Source: RGIG9115 sp045648165
GTDB taxonomy: Bacteria > Bacillota > Clostridia > UBA1381
DNA length: 19,431 nt
Assembly: GCA_045648165.1 (NCBI GenBank)
Contig: JAZRNL010000022.1
Coordinates: 1-19,431, forward strand
Reading direction: 5' to 3'
Below the pieces are notes generated by a model, which saw only the letters and a list, made by a program, of their open reading frames with translations, had not been told where the DNA came from and searched no databases. Both the position numbers and the translations under genes were made by a program. Shown in pieces: positions 1 to 6,946 of this stretch (its first letter is position 1; the number at the start of each line of letters is the position of its first letter).

Positions 1-163
1 AATGACAGTGAGTAAGAAATATATATTTTATTTTAATATCCTTTAAAAATTCCTTTATTCTTTCGTATGGGCAACCGGGATCTATAACAATTGCCTCACC
101 ATTTTCAACTATAAAATAAGTATTTTCATCAGAATATAAATTACTTAATTTTTTAATTTCCAT
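1..163 (-). CDS. Metallo-beta-lactamase-fold hydrolase, N-terminal part (cut by window edge)
   Basis: Reading the minus strand from ATG at 163 gives 54 residues with no stop before the window edge. The fragment begins MEIKKLSNLY, has strands typical of the fold (YFIVENGEAIVIDPG, residues 16-30), and ends in LTHCH, which matches the start of the zinc-binding THxH motif of the metallo-beta-lactamase superfamily (glyoxalase II-like branch). The ATG lies one base after the dnaN stop, so the gene is probably co-transcribed with dnaN. I see no strong ribosome-binding site ahead of it, so translation may be coupled to dnaN. Substrate cannot be told from the fragment. The family call is based on the DPG and THxH motifs and their usual spacing. 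Confidence 0.8.
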   Translation of the reverse strand, partial: MEIKKLSNLYSDENTYFIVENGEAIVIDPGCPYERIKEFLKDIKIKYIFLTHCH

Positions 164-164
164 A

Positions 165-1301
165 TTAATTATAAAGTCTTACAGGGAGTATCATAAACAC
201 ATAATTACTGTTGTTCTCGTCAAGAGATTTCATAAAGCATCCACTGGTCGGTGTTGAAAATTCTATCATTATATCTTCTTCATCACAAGCAGAAATAGCC
301 TCTATTAAAAATCTGCAGTTAAAACCTATTGTAAGCTCTCCTCCGTTCAATTCAGCTCTAACAATATCATTAACCTTACCTTTTGGTGTCATACAAGAAA
401 TTTCAATTTTATCAAATCCTACATTAAGTTTAACAGGCACTCTCTTATCAGGAGTTGATTCATCATCATTTATAATAAGAATTGCACGTTCCAATGCTTC
501 TTTAAATTCCTTTGAATTAACTTTTGCAGTTATGGTGTTATTTGCCGCTATAATTGGTTCGTACCTTAAAAAGTCGCCTTCAATAACTCTTGTATAAACA
601 TCGTAACTTTCAAAATTAAAAAGAACATGACGGTCAGATACAATTATTTTCACTTTATTCTCTGTATCATTTAATATTTTTAAAAGTTCTCTTAAAGTTG
701 AACCGGGTATTATAAATTTAAGTTCACCTAAATTTGTATCGATTTTTTCTTTAACTACTGCAAGCCTGTGTCCGTCACTTGCTACAACTGAAAGCTCATT
801 TCCTTTAATATCAAAAAGTGCACCGGTTAATGTAGGTCTTTTACCTTCTGTGGTTGCAACAAAGCTTATTATTTTTTTAATTATATTTTTTAGCTTTGTT
901 TCATCAATAAGGAAAGAAAACTTTTCTTCAATAACGGGAGGTGATGGATATTCCTCAGAAATGAGTCCTTGAATATTGAATTCGCTTATTCCGCCTTTTA
1001 TTTTTGTTACACTGTTTTCTTCATTTACATTTATAGAAATATTACCATCAGGAAGCTTTCTCACTATATCACCAAACATACGTGATGCAAGAGCTATACT
1101 TCCACCTTCTTTTATATTAAGGTCCTCAGCATTATATTCTATACATATATCACCATCATTACCTGTAAATAATGCTCTTCCTCTCGCATCTGCATCTATT
1201 TTAATACATTCCATGATGGGAAGAGTATTTTTAGAACTTATCGCTCTTTGAACGATATTGAGAATTTCAATCATTTTACTTTTTGTACAAGATATTTCCA
1301 T
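165..1301 (-). CDS. dnaN: DNA polymerase III beta subunit (sliding clamp)
   Basis: 378 codons, the normal length for the bacterial beta clamp. The ring-shaped homodimer tethers the replicative polymerase and many repair enzymes to DNA. The start MEISCTKSKMIEILNIVQRAISSKNTLP is characteristic, with the conserved NTLPI segment of domain 1. The three clamp repeats fill the length, and the protein ends in MILPVRLYN, matching the conserved C-terminal MPVRL of the peptide-binding pocket. ATG at 1301 is preceded by AAAGGAA at good spacing. It lies downstream of dnaA in the same direction, separated by the origin-like spacer, which is the standard dnaA-dnaN arrangement. A metallo-beta-lactamase-fold gene follows almost without a gap. 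Nothing looks truncated. Confidence 0.97.
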   Translation of the reverse strand: MEISCTKSKMIEILNIVQRAISSKNTLPIMECIKIDADARGRALFTGNDGDICIEYNAEDLNIKEGGSIALASRMFGDIVRKLPDGNISINVNEENSVTKIKGGISEFNIQGLISEEYPSPPVIEEKFSFLIDETKLKNIIKKIISFVATTEGKRPTLTGALFDIKGNELSVVASDGHRLAVVKEKIDTNLGELKFIIPGSTLRELLKILNDTENKVKIIVSDRHVLFNFESYDVYTRVIEGDFLRYEPIIAANNTITAKVNSKEFKEALERAILIINDDESTPDKRVPVKLNVGFDKIEISCMTPKGKVNDIVRAELNGGELTIGFNCRFLIEAISACDEEDIMIEFSTPTSGCFMKSLDENNSNYVFMILPVRLYN

Positions 1302-1389
1302 TTTATTATTCCTTTCATACTACTATCAATTTTTTTCTTTCTCTCTTTCTTTTTATAAGAGGATAAAAGAATGATAGATATGTTTTTAT

Positions 1390-1576
1390 TTTAGTAGTAG
1401 TAATAGTAATGTGAGTTATGTGGATTAGTTATTAAAATAAATAATCTGCTATGTTTTTTATCAACAGCAGTTTGTTAACGGATGTTGGATTTAGTGTGAA
1501 TAATTTTTTTAGCTTCATTTAATATTTTTTTATTCACCCTTTATCCATAAAAAGCCTCTGCTTATCCACATATTAT
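1390..1576. other. oriC: Putative chromosomal replication origin (oriC) between dnaA and dnaN
   Basis: The dnaA-dnaN spacer carries several 9-mers like the DnaA box TTATNCACA. Exact matches are TTATCCACA at 1562-1570 (+) and TTATTCACA at 1495-1503 (-). One mismatch: TTATCAACA 1458-1466 (+), TTATTCACC 1530-1538 (+), TTATCCATA 1541-1549 (+). Two more divergent boxes, TAATCCACA (1419-1427, -) and TAACTCACA (1410-1418, -), sit head to tail and run straight into a DnaA-trio array (1392-1409), followed by AT-rich DNA. This order (boxes, trios, AT-rich, dnaN) is that of the Bacillus subtilis unwinding region. The location and motifs together make the call strong; function is inferred. Confidence 0.85.
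1392..1409 (+). other. DnaA-trio array of the origin unwinding element
   Basis: Six uninterrupted trinucleotides read TAG TAG TAG TAA TAG TAA on the plus strand, that is TTA CTA TTA CTA CTA CTA on the dnaA-sense strand. They touch the tandem weak DnaA boxes at 1410-1427 with no gap. Read 3' to 5' they fit the known DnaA-trio consensus (G/A)A(T/A), the single-strand binding motif on which DnaA filaments assemble in Bacillus. An AT-rich stretch follows towards dnaN, as expected for the first-melting region. Confidence 0.8.
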
Positions 1577-2917
1577 CTACGCGTTTTTCAACTCTCTTAT
1601 AATTGTTTCAATATCAGCATTTAAGATAGAATCATTTTTTATAAGGTCTTTTATTTTTTCAACATTGTGCATAACAGTTGTTCTGTCACGGTTGCCGAAA
1701 TGACGTGCTATAGCGCCGTAATTAAGTTCTGTAAGAATGTTACACATATACATTGCAACCTGACGGGGAAGGGTAAAGTTTTTTGTTTTACTTTTTCCTA
1801 TTATTTCTTCCTTTGTTATATCGTAATATGTACAAACCTGTTCTATTATTTTGTCAACTGTTATTTTTGATTCGTGAGGTACTTTTTTTATTATTTCTTG
1901 CACAAAATCAATATCAATATTTCTTTGTTTTAGCTGAGAAAGTGATATAACTGTCATAAGAACGCCTTCCAGCTCTCTCACATTTTTCTCTTCACTTTGA
2001 GCAATATATTCAAGAGCTTGTTCATCAATAAATACTCCTTTTGATTCTGCCTTTGTTTTTAAAATCGCAATTCTTGTTTCAAGGTCGGGAGCAGTTATAT
2101 CTATTACAAGATTACTTTTAACTCTTGTTCTCATTCGCTCTTCCAGAGTAACCAGCTTATCAGGATGACGGTCACCTGCAAAAACCATTTGTTTGTTTCT
2201 TGCAAAAAGTTCGTTGAATGTGTGGAAAAGCTCGTCCTGTGTAGATTCTTTATTTTCAAGAAATTGTATGTCGTCTAAAAGGAGAACATCTGCATTTCTG
2301 TATTTATCACGGAAATTCTGAGGTGTTTTATTTCTTAGATTATCAATAAAATCTATCATAAATTTTTCGCTTGTTACATAGATAACTTTTTTATTTGGAA
2401 AATTTTTTTCTATACTGTTGCCAATTGCGTGCATAAGGTGTGTTTTACCAAGCCCCGATGCACCGTAGAGGTAGAGGGGATTATAAACCGTTCCCGGATT
2501 TTCTGCCGTTCTTATAGCAGCAGCTGTTGCATATTCGTTCGAAGAGCCTATTATGAAATTCTCAAATGTATATTTAGGATTAATATCGTAGGAATTTGTA
2601 AGAGATTCTTGTTCGTATGAGTGAGTTTTTTCAAATTCTTCTTTGTAATGATTTCTTAGTTCGTATGGTTTATCACTTATAACTACTTCAATCTCAACAG
2701 CAGTTCTTAATATATTAGAAAGGATTTTTTCCATTTGCACTTTATATCGGTTATCAATCATATTCTTGTTAATTGTCATCTGTACGGCAACGATAAATTT
2801 TTTACCGTCAAACCATACAGCAACAGAATCTTTAAGATATAAATTATAAGCAACTTGAGAATTTATATTCTGTTTTATATTATTAAGAGTGCTTTCCCAT
2901 AAAAGATCAATATCCAT
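1577..2917 (-). CDS. dnaA: Chromosomal replication initiator protein DnaA
   Basis: 446 codons, the usual length. DnaA is the AAA+ ATPase that binds DnaA boxes at the origin, opens the duplex and recruits the helicase. Visible parts: N-terminal interaction domain I (about residues 1-85), a short variable linker, the AAA+ domain with Walker A GASGLGKTH (about 152-160) and Walker B VLLLDDIQFL (about 211-220), an arginine-rich EERMRTR box, and the C-terminal DNA-binding domain with the signature RDRTTVMH (about 410-417). ATG at 2917 follows AAAGGAG at 8-base spacing. It is transcribed towards dnaN with the origin-like spacer between. Unlike many Firmicutes, no rpmH/rnpA lies upstream and I see no DnaA boxes in its 185-bp upstream region. 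Confidence 0.98.
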   Translation of the reverse strand: MDIDLLWESTLNNIKQNINSQVAYNLYLKDSVAVWFDGKKFIVAVQMTINKNMIDNRYKVQMEKILSNILRTAVEIEVVISDKPYELRNHYKEEFEKTHSYEQESLTNSYDINPKYTFENFIIGSSNEYATAAAIRTAENPGTVYNPLYLYGASGLGKTHLMHAIGNSIEKNFPNKKVIYVTSEKFMIDFIDNLRNKTPQNFRDKYRNADVLLLDDIQFLENKESTQDELFHTFNELFARNKQMVFAGDRHPDKLVTLEERMRTRVKSNLVIDITAPDLETRIAILKTKAESKGVFIDEQALEYIAQSEEKNVRELEGVLMTVISLSQLKQRNIDIDFVQEIIKKVPHESKITVDKIIEQVCTYYDITKEEIIGKSKTKNFTLPRQVAMYMCNILTELNYGAIARHFGNRDRTTVMHNVEKIKDLIKNDSILNADIETIIRELKNA

Positions 2918-2968
2918 CCTTGTTTCTCCTTTCGTTTATTTTTAAATATAAATGTTGACAATAGTCCA

Positions 2969-2996
2969 ATTATAATAGTAACAGATTTAAAGTTAA
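2969..2996 (-). promoter_or_regulatory. Possible dnaA promoter
   Basis: On the minus strand TTAACT (2991-2996) lies 16 bases before TATAAT (2969-2974), about 50 bases ahead of the dnaA start. A second frame, TTGATT (2998-3003), 17 bases, TACTAT (2975-2980), overlaps it. The -10 is consensus but the -35 elements are weak, so the choice is tentative. Confidence 0.4.
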
Positions 2997-3059
2997 TAAT
3001 CAAGGCTTTTTTATAAAAATGGGCGAAATAGATAAAATACAACAAGTTAAATTCAGCAT

Positions 3060-3088
3060 AAAAAAAGAATGAGCTTTAAAGCTCATTC
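3060..3088 (-). terminator. Rho-independent terminator after the zinc-ribbon gene
   Basis: A perfect 22-base palindrome (arms 3067-3077 and 3078-3088, GAATGAGCTTT and its complement) is followed on the minus strand by a run of Ts (3060-3066). It lies just past the stop of the zinc-ribbon gene and before the dnaA promoter region, so it insulates dnaA from upstream transcription. Confidence 0.85.
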
Positions 3089-3102
3089 CTTATTACTATA
3101 TA

Positions 3103-3378
3103 TTAGTCATTATTCATTTTTGCAAAGCATTCACTACAATATACAGGTTTGTCATTTTTTGGTTCAAAAGGAACCTTATCAACCTTACCACAACTTGCAC
3201 ATACTATTTCAAACATTTCTTTTGATTGTCTGATACTCTTTTTACGTGCGATTCTGCATTCTTTACATCTTAAAGGTTCGTTCTCCAAACCTTTTTCTGC
3301 ATAGAATTCCTGCTCTCCTGCTGAAAAAATAAATTCAGCACCGCAATCCTTACATACTAAAGTTTTGTCTTCGTACAT
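3103..3378 (-). CDS. Small protein with two zinc-ribbon modules (zf-trcl and CxxC-x17-CxxC types)
   Basis: 91 residues with four CxxC pairs: C9/C12, C38/C41, C60/C63 and C81/C84. The first two pairs and the intervening FSAGEQEFYAEKGLENEP fit the small zinc-ribbon family often labelled zf-trcl. The last two pairs are separated by exactly 17 residues, matching the CxxC-x17-CxxC domain family. Both families are of unknown function and are common in Clostridia; a role in binding nucleic acid or in metal handling is only a guess. ATG at 3378 has AGAGAGG upstream. A near-consensus promoter (3521-3549) and a terminator (3060-3088) bracket it, so it can be a single-gene unit. Confidence 0.85.
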   Translation of the reverse strand: MYEDKTLVCKDCGAEFIFSAGEQEFYAEKGLENEPLRCKECRIARKKSIRQSKEMFEIVCASCGKVDKVPFEPKNDKPVYCSECFAKMNND

Positions 3379-3520
3379 TAATTTAACCTCTCTTTAAAAT
3401 TGAATTTTCGTCTAATACCTGTTGTTTTGCGGTTAAAAATTATTTTACGGTTAAACCGGAATTATAATGAAAAATCACAAATGTTTTCTAAAAACAGAAA
3501 AATGGTATCAGTACCTTTAA

Positions 3521-3549
3521 ATAATAACACAAAATTTGGTATTTGTCAA
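3521..3549 (-). promoter_or_regulatory. Sigma-A-type promoter of the zinc-ribbon gene
   Basis: TTGACA (3544-3549), a 17-base spacer and TATTAT (3521-3526) on the minus strand. Transcription would start near 3514, leaving an untranslated leader of about 135 bases. The leader holds a near-repeat, TTTTGCGGTTAAA and TTTTACGGTTAAA (around 3428-3458), of unknown meaning. The rest of the 3379-3686 spacer is extremely AT-rich, and I see no clear terminator for spo0A in it, so read-through from spo0A is also possible. Confidence 0.75.
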
Positions 3550-3686
3550 TAAAAAATAGTAAAAAATTAATAATAAATTTTTTAAAATAAATAATATCAT
3601 TAGTGAAAATAAACAATACAGTTTAATTATAATTATAAAACACAACCGGTAGAAGTGATTATATAATTTTTACCTTATATATTGTA

Positions 3687-4454
3687 TTATTTAATTTGAA
3701 GACGAATTCTGTCTGCAACCATTGCTATAAATTCAGAGTTTGTTGGTTTTCCTTTATAAGTTTGTATTGTATATCCGAATATTTCATTCATTGTTTCCTG
3801 ATGGCCTCTTGTCCATGCAACCTCAATAGAATGACGAATTGCACGTTCTACCCTGCTTGATGTTGTTTGATATTTTTTTGCAATTTCAGGATAAAGTCTT
3901 TTTGTTATGTAGTTAAGCATATCCATATTATCAACTACCATCATTATTGCAGTCCTTATATAATGATAACCTTTTATATGAGCTGGAACACCTAAGTCAT
4001 GAATTATATCAGTTACGATTTTTTCAATATCTTGTTCTTTGTGAATAACCGCAGTTTCTTTTTCAGTAGTTTTTGAATTAGTAAGAGCTTTTACGACATC
4101 GGAAACTGATTGAGGCGATTGAGGTTTCAAAAGAAAATGTTTTGCTCCCATATTAAGAACTGTCTCCATTGTTTTATCTCCTGAGCCGGGGGAAAGGCAT
4201 ATAACTGTTGTTTTATCAAAATCAGTATTAATATTACCTGCACGTTTTAAAAAACCAACACCATCCAGTCTTGGCATAATAAGGTCTATCACAACAACAT
4301 CTGGTTTAAGTGCTTGCATAAGTGTCCATGCTTCTTCTCCATCATATGCCTTATAAACTTTATCAGAGTAATCTTCTTTACTTATAAAATCTGCAAGTTT
4401 ATCTGTAAAGGGTTTGTTGTCATCTGCAACTAAAATATTCAATTTCTTTTCCAT
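3687..4454 (-). CDS. spo0A: Stage 0 sporulation protein A (Spo0A), response regulator
   Basis: Master regulator of entry into sporulation, activated by phosphorylation. The receiver domain (about 1-125) has the acidic pair D11/D12, phospho-acceptor D57 in VVIDLIMP, and K110 in LLKPQ. The C-terminal Spo0A DNA-binding domain is unmistakable: MMVVDNMDMLNYITKRLYPE, then SSRVERAIRHSIEVAWTRG, and GKPTNSEFIAMVADRIRL near the end. I choose ATG at 4454 (255 residues, starting MEKKLNILVADDN) over an in-frame upstream codon at 4478, because GAAAGGA sits 8 bases before 4454 and homologues start at this point. It stands alone with its own promoter rather than next to spoIVB or recN, its common neighbours. 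All key residues are present. Confidence 0.97.
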   Translation of the reverse strand: MEKKLNILVADDNKPFTDKLADFISKEDYSDKVYKAYDGEEAWTLMQALKPDVVVIDLIMPRLDGVGFLKRAGNINTDFDKTTVICLSPGSGDKTMETVLNMGAKHFLLKPQSPQSVSDVVKALTNSKTTEKETAVIHKEQDIEKIVTDIIHDLGVPAHIKGYHYIRTAIMMVVDNMDMLNYITKRLYPEIAKKYQTTSSRVERAIRHSIEVAWTRGHQETMNEIFGYTIQTYKGKPTNSEFIAMVADRIRLQIK

Positions 4455-4497
4455 AATAAAAATCCTTTCTATTACCAAATATTTCCAATTCGTGTAT

Positions 4498-4526
4498 ATA
4501 TTACCATAATTTTACAATTGCGTCAA
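4498..4526 (-). promoter_or_regulatory. Sigma-A-type promoter of spo0A
   Basis: TTGACG (4521-4526), a 17-base spacer, TAATAT (4498-4503) on the minus strand, with a start expected near 4490 and a leader of about 36 bases. In Bacillus spo0A has a vegetative and a sigma-H promoter; I did not find a convincing sigma-H or 0A-box sequence here. Confidence 0.65.
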
Positions 4527-4700
4527 GGATATTTCAGAGGTGGGAATTTTTTATATTAATATTGATGCAGATTTTAAGGAAAATATAAAATATTTTATTT
4601 TAATTAATGAATTTACTTTACAGTTGTCCCGATTTTTAAGGCGAAATATATTTTTTTCTGTTAAAATATATTATTTTTTATTTATTAATTTTTTGCATTT

Positions 4701-4734
4701 AAAAAGAGATTAACGGTGGTTTGCCGCAATCTCT
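4701..4734 (-). terminator. Rho-independent terminator after the ttcA-recO-dCMP deaminase operon
   Basis: On the minus strand AGAGATT-GCGG (right edge 4734) pairs with CCGtTAATCTCT (ending 4705), followed by five Ts (4701-4705). It begins seven bases after the stop of the deaminase gene and closes that operon. Confidence 0.75.
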
Positions 4735-4740
4735 CATTTT

Positions 4741-5229
4741 TTAATATCCGAATTCCTGTGAAAGTGAATCGTCGTTATCTATCCATTCCTGAACTTCAAC
4801 TATTCTATAATCTTTTTCTGTATCCCGTATGTATACTTTTTTAATTCCTGAATTAATAATCTGGCGCTTACACATAGCACAGCTTGAACTGTTTTCAACT
4901 ATTTTACCTGTTTCTGCATCAATTCCCACAATAAATATTTCTGCATCAATCATATCTCTTCTGGATGCAGATATAATTGCATTTGCTTCCGCGTGTACAC
5001 TCCTACACATTTCATATCTTTCCCCACGGGGAATATTCATTTGCTGCCTTATACAAAAGTTAAGGTCCAGACAGTTTTTTCTGCCTCTTGGTGCTCCGGT
5101 ATAGCCGGTAGAGATAATTTCATCGTTTTTTACAATAATTGCACCATAGTTACGTCTGAGGCATGTCCCTCTTTCTGCCACAGTTTGCGCAATATCGAGG
5201 TAGTAGTTTATTTTGTCACGTCTTTCCAT
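4741..5229 (-). CDS. dCMP/cytidine deaminase family protein (ComEB-like deoxycytidylate deaminase)
   Basis: 162 residues from the chosen start. The zinc-dependent deaminase motifs are complete: HAEANA with zinc ligand H79 and proton-shuttle E81, and CAMC with ligands C117 and C120. The long insertion between the GYTGAPRG segment and HAE, and overall similarity to ComEB, point to deoxycytidylate deaminase (dCMP to dUMP, feeding dTMP synthesis). An in-frame ATG at 5247 overlaps the recO stop as ATGA, but the only good ribosome-binding site, GAAAGGA, lies after it and before ATG 5229, so I use 5229 (MERRDKINYYLDIA). It is last in the ttcA-recO operon and is followed by a terminator. Whether it acts on dCMP rather than another cytosine nucleotide is inferred from family likeness. 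Confidence 0.9.
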   Translation of the reverse strand: MERRDKINYYLDIAQTVAERGTCLRRNYGAIIVKNDEIISTGYTGAPRGRKNCLDLNFCIRQQMNIPRGERYEMCRSVHAEANAIISASRRDMIDAEIFIVGIDAETGKIVENSSSCAMCKRQIINSGIKKVYIRDTEKDYRIVEVQEWIDNDDSLSQEFGY

Positions 5230-5243
5230 TTTATAATTTCCTT

Positions 5244-5978
5244 TCATAATAGATTTTTGTAGTAGTCAAGGCTTTTTATATTTTTATCTGTTACCGAAAG
5301 TACGTATTCTTCAATAATTGATGAAAGATTTTGTACAGATTTTTCCGGCAACTGATAAGAGAACATTTTTTTAATATCGCAGTAAACTATAAGGTAATAA
5401 ACCTTGTAAGTGTTTTCATCTATTTTGATATGTGAGGCTCTGCCTCCGCATTCACTGCATAAAACACCTCCGGATAGTTTGTCGAAGTAATATATTTCTT
5501 CTTCATTGCCACATCCTATACATCCGGATGGCGATGGCAGCATACCCGACATAAACATAAGTTTGGTTTCAAAAACAAGTTTTATAACACTAAGTGGTGT
5601 TTTCTTATATGCACAAGCGTAGAGAGAATTTAAAAAAAGTCTTAAAATATTATTGTCGGGATTATGGAGTTCCAGGGCATTATACAAAAGGTCTGCAAAA
5701 TAGGTACAAAGGGCAAGCTTTACCAAGTCTTCCTGAATGGGCCAAAAAGAATCATTAGATGAAACACTTTTAATATTCCATACTTCACCGTTATCGAAAA
5801 ATTCAAAATCGCAGTAGGAAAGAAACTGTGTGGAGGCCCCGGTTTTGCTTTTTGTTTTATCTGCACCGTGGACGACTGCTTTTATAATTCCAAATTTTTC
5901 AGTAAATATCCAGAGCATGCGGTGGCCTTCACCAAAGCCTGATTGCTTTATTATAACACCGGGGGTTTTTTCACTCAT
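5244..5978 (-). CDS. recO: DNA repair protein RecO
   Basis: 244 residues, normal length. RecO works in the RecFOR pathway, annealing strands and loading RecA on SSB-coated DNA. The N-terminal OB-fold (about 1-80) begins with the typical VIIKQSGFGEGHRMLWIFT segment. A helical core follows, and four cysteines of the zinc finger are visible: C153 and C156 (CIGC), C174 and C177 (CSEC). The start ATG at 5978 has GGAGG placed across the end of the preceding ttcA gene (3-base gap), so the two are translated in tandem. Its stop nearly touches the deaminase gene. Confidence 0.95.
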   Translation of the reverse strand: MSEKTPGVIIKQSGFGEGHRMLWIFTEKFGIIKAVVHGADKTKSKTGASTQFLSYCDFEFFDNGEVWNIKSVSSNDSFWPIQEDLVKLALCTYFADLLYNALELHNPDNNILRLFLNSLYACAYKKTPLSVIKLVFETKLMFMSGMLPSPSGCIGCGNEEEIYYFDKLSGGVLCSECGGRASHIKIDENTYKVYYLIVYCDIKKMFSYQLPEKSVQNLSSIIEEYVLSVTDKNIKSLDYYKNLL

Positions 5979-5981
5979 CCG

Positions 5982-6698
5982 TTATTCCTCCGGCTTCCAG
6001 CCCTGTATTTCACTTCCCTGAATAGCAGTAAAAATTCTTTTTCTGAGGCCGGGATAGTTTTCCTTTTCAAGACGGGTTATAAGCTCTTTCATATATTGCC
6101 TTTTTGTAACTCCGTTTGCAGGGCAACTGTTATTGACAACGGGAATATCGTATTTACGGACTGCTCCCCGAATGTCACGTTCTCTTACATAAATCATAGG
6201 CCGTATCTGATAAACGTCCATCCTGTCTAAATGGGTAACGGGTGAAAAGCAATTTATTCTTCCCTCATACATAAGGCTCAGCATAAATGTTTCAAGAACG
6301 TCGTCATTATGATGACCCAGGGCAATTTTACGGGAATTTGCCTCTATTGCCGCTTCGTTAAGGAGATGACGTCGCATTTTTGCGCAAAGTGAACAGGGGT
6401 TTTTTTCTTGGCGAATATCAAAAATTATTTCCTTTATATCTGTTTTTTTAACGGTGTATTCTATATCAAGCTCATCGCACATACGTTTTACGGGGTCGTA
6501 GTCCGCTCCAAATCCCATATCGAGGCTTATGCCGCAAACCGTAAATTTTTGAGGATAATATTTAGAAAGATCTGAAAGACAGCGCAACAAAATAAGGCTG
6601 TCCTTTCCGCCGGAAACACCGACTGCAACCTTATCGCCTTCAGAAATCATATTGTAGTCTTCCACTGCTTTTCTGATTAAGCTTGTAATCCTTCTCAA
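5982..6698 (-). CDS. ttcA: TtcA-family tRNA 2-thiocytidine synthetase (PP-loop ATPase)
   Basis: 238 residues. TtcA-type enzymes adenylate and thiolate a tRNA base using ATP and an iron-sulfur cluster. The PP-loop SGGKDS is at 29-34. The two cysteines of CSLC (C102, C105) and the later C192 in NNSCP match the three cluster cysteines of the family, and GHHNDDVLET (about 128-137) is conserved. The start is TTG at 6698, preceded by GGGAG 8 bases away; no ATG fits. The protein is shorter than the enterobacterial TtcA (about 310) but normal for the Firmicutes branch, whose exact tRNA target is less certain. It is first gene of the operon with recO and the deaminase, behind its own promoter. Confidence 0.88.
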   Translation of the reverse strand: MRRITSLIRKAVEDYNMISEGDKVAVGVSGGKDSLILLRCLSDLSKYYPQKFTVCGISLDMGFGADYDPVKRMCDELDIEYTVKKTDIKEIIFDIRQEKNPCSLCAKMRRHLLNEAAIEANSRKIALGHHNDDVLETFMLSLMYEGRINCFSPVTHLDRMDVYQIRPMIYVRERDIRGAVRKYDIPVVNNSCPANGVTKRQYMKELITRLEKENYPGLRKRIFTAIQGSEIQGWKPEE

Positions 6699-6730
6699 AA
6701 TAGTAGTCTCCCTTGTTATTTACTGATTAA

Positions 6731-6759
6731 ATAATAACATACAGGAGCTAAAAAGTCAA
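6731..6759 (-). promoter_or_regulatory. Sigma-A-type promoter of the ttcA-recO-deaminase operon
   Basis: TTGACT (6754-6759), a 17-base spacer, TATTAT (6731-6736) on the minus strand, with a start near 6724. The -35 begins seven bases after the stop of the small germination-operon protein. There is no terminator between, so late-sporulation transcripts of the ger operon may also continue into these genes. Confidence 0.7.
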
Positions 6760-6765
6760 GAAAAA

Positions 6766-6933
6766 TCACATTACATTAAAAATCACTGTTGCCATCATAA
6801 ATGCAATACCAACGCATAAAATTCCCACACCGACCGCGCCGGTTATATTATCTTTTTCTTTGTAATTCCAGGCACCGTAGGAAATAAGCCTTAAAAATGA
6901 AAACAAGATAAATATAGTTGCAAGCTCTTTCAT
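6766..6933 (-). CDS. Small two-helix membrane protein at the end of the ger operon (D-subunit-like)
   Basis: A 55-codon frame that is easily missed because it is short. ATG at 6933 follows AAGGTGATG at good spacing, 13 bases after the stop of the Ger(x)C gene. The product starts MKELATIFILFSFLRLISYG and ends with a second hydrophobic stretch, VGVGILCVGIAFMMATVIF. The two helices (about 4-20 and 33-53) are joined by a short charged loop, WNYKEKDN. Small two-helix proteins encoded next to germinant receptor operons in Bacillus (so-called D subunits) modulate receptor activity. Position, size and topology fit that role, but I cannot show sequence homology by eye. Confidence 0.72.
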   Translation of the reverse strand: MKELATIFILFSFLRLISYGAWNYKEKDNITGAVGVGILCVGIAFMMATVIFNVM

Positions 6934-6946
6934 ATAAACATCACCT

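Noticed and set aside
211..597. 128-codon plus-strand frame inside dnaN
   Set aside because: Antisense to a fully conserved clamp gene; composition is that of a reversed coding frame.
1441..1475. Terminator between dnaA and dnaN
   Set aside because: The only candidate is a 5-bp CTGCT/AGCAG stem with a 15-base loop and no T run, so I do not call one.
2955..2976. TTGACA followed by TATAAT on the plus strand upstream of dnaA
   Set aside because: The spacer is only 10 bases, too short for a sigma-A promoter, and no rightward gene follows.
4639..4645. Possible Spo0A box (AGGCGAA) upstream of spo0A
   Set aside because: It differs from TGNCGAA at the first position and is isolated, about 185 bases from the gene; too weak to call.
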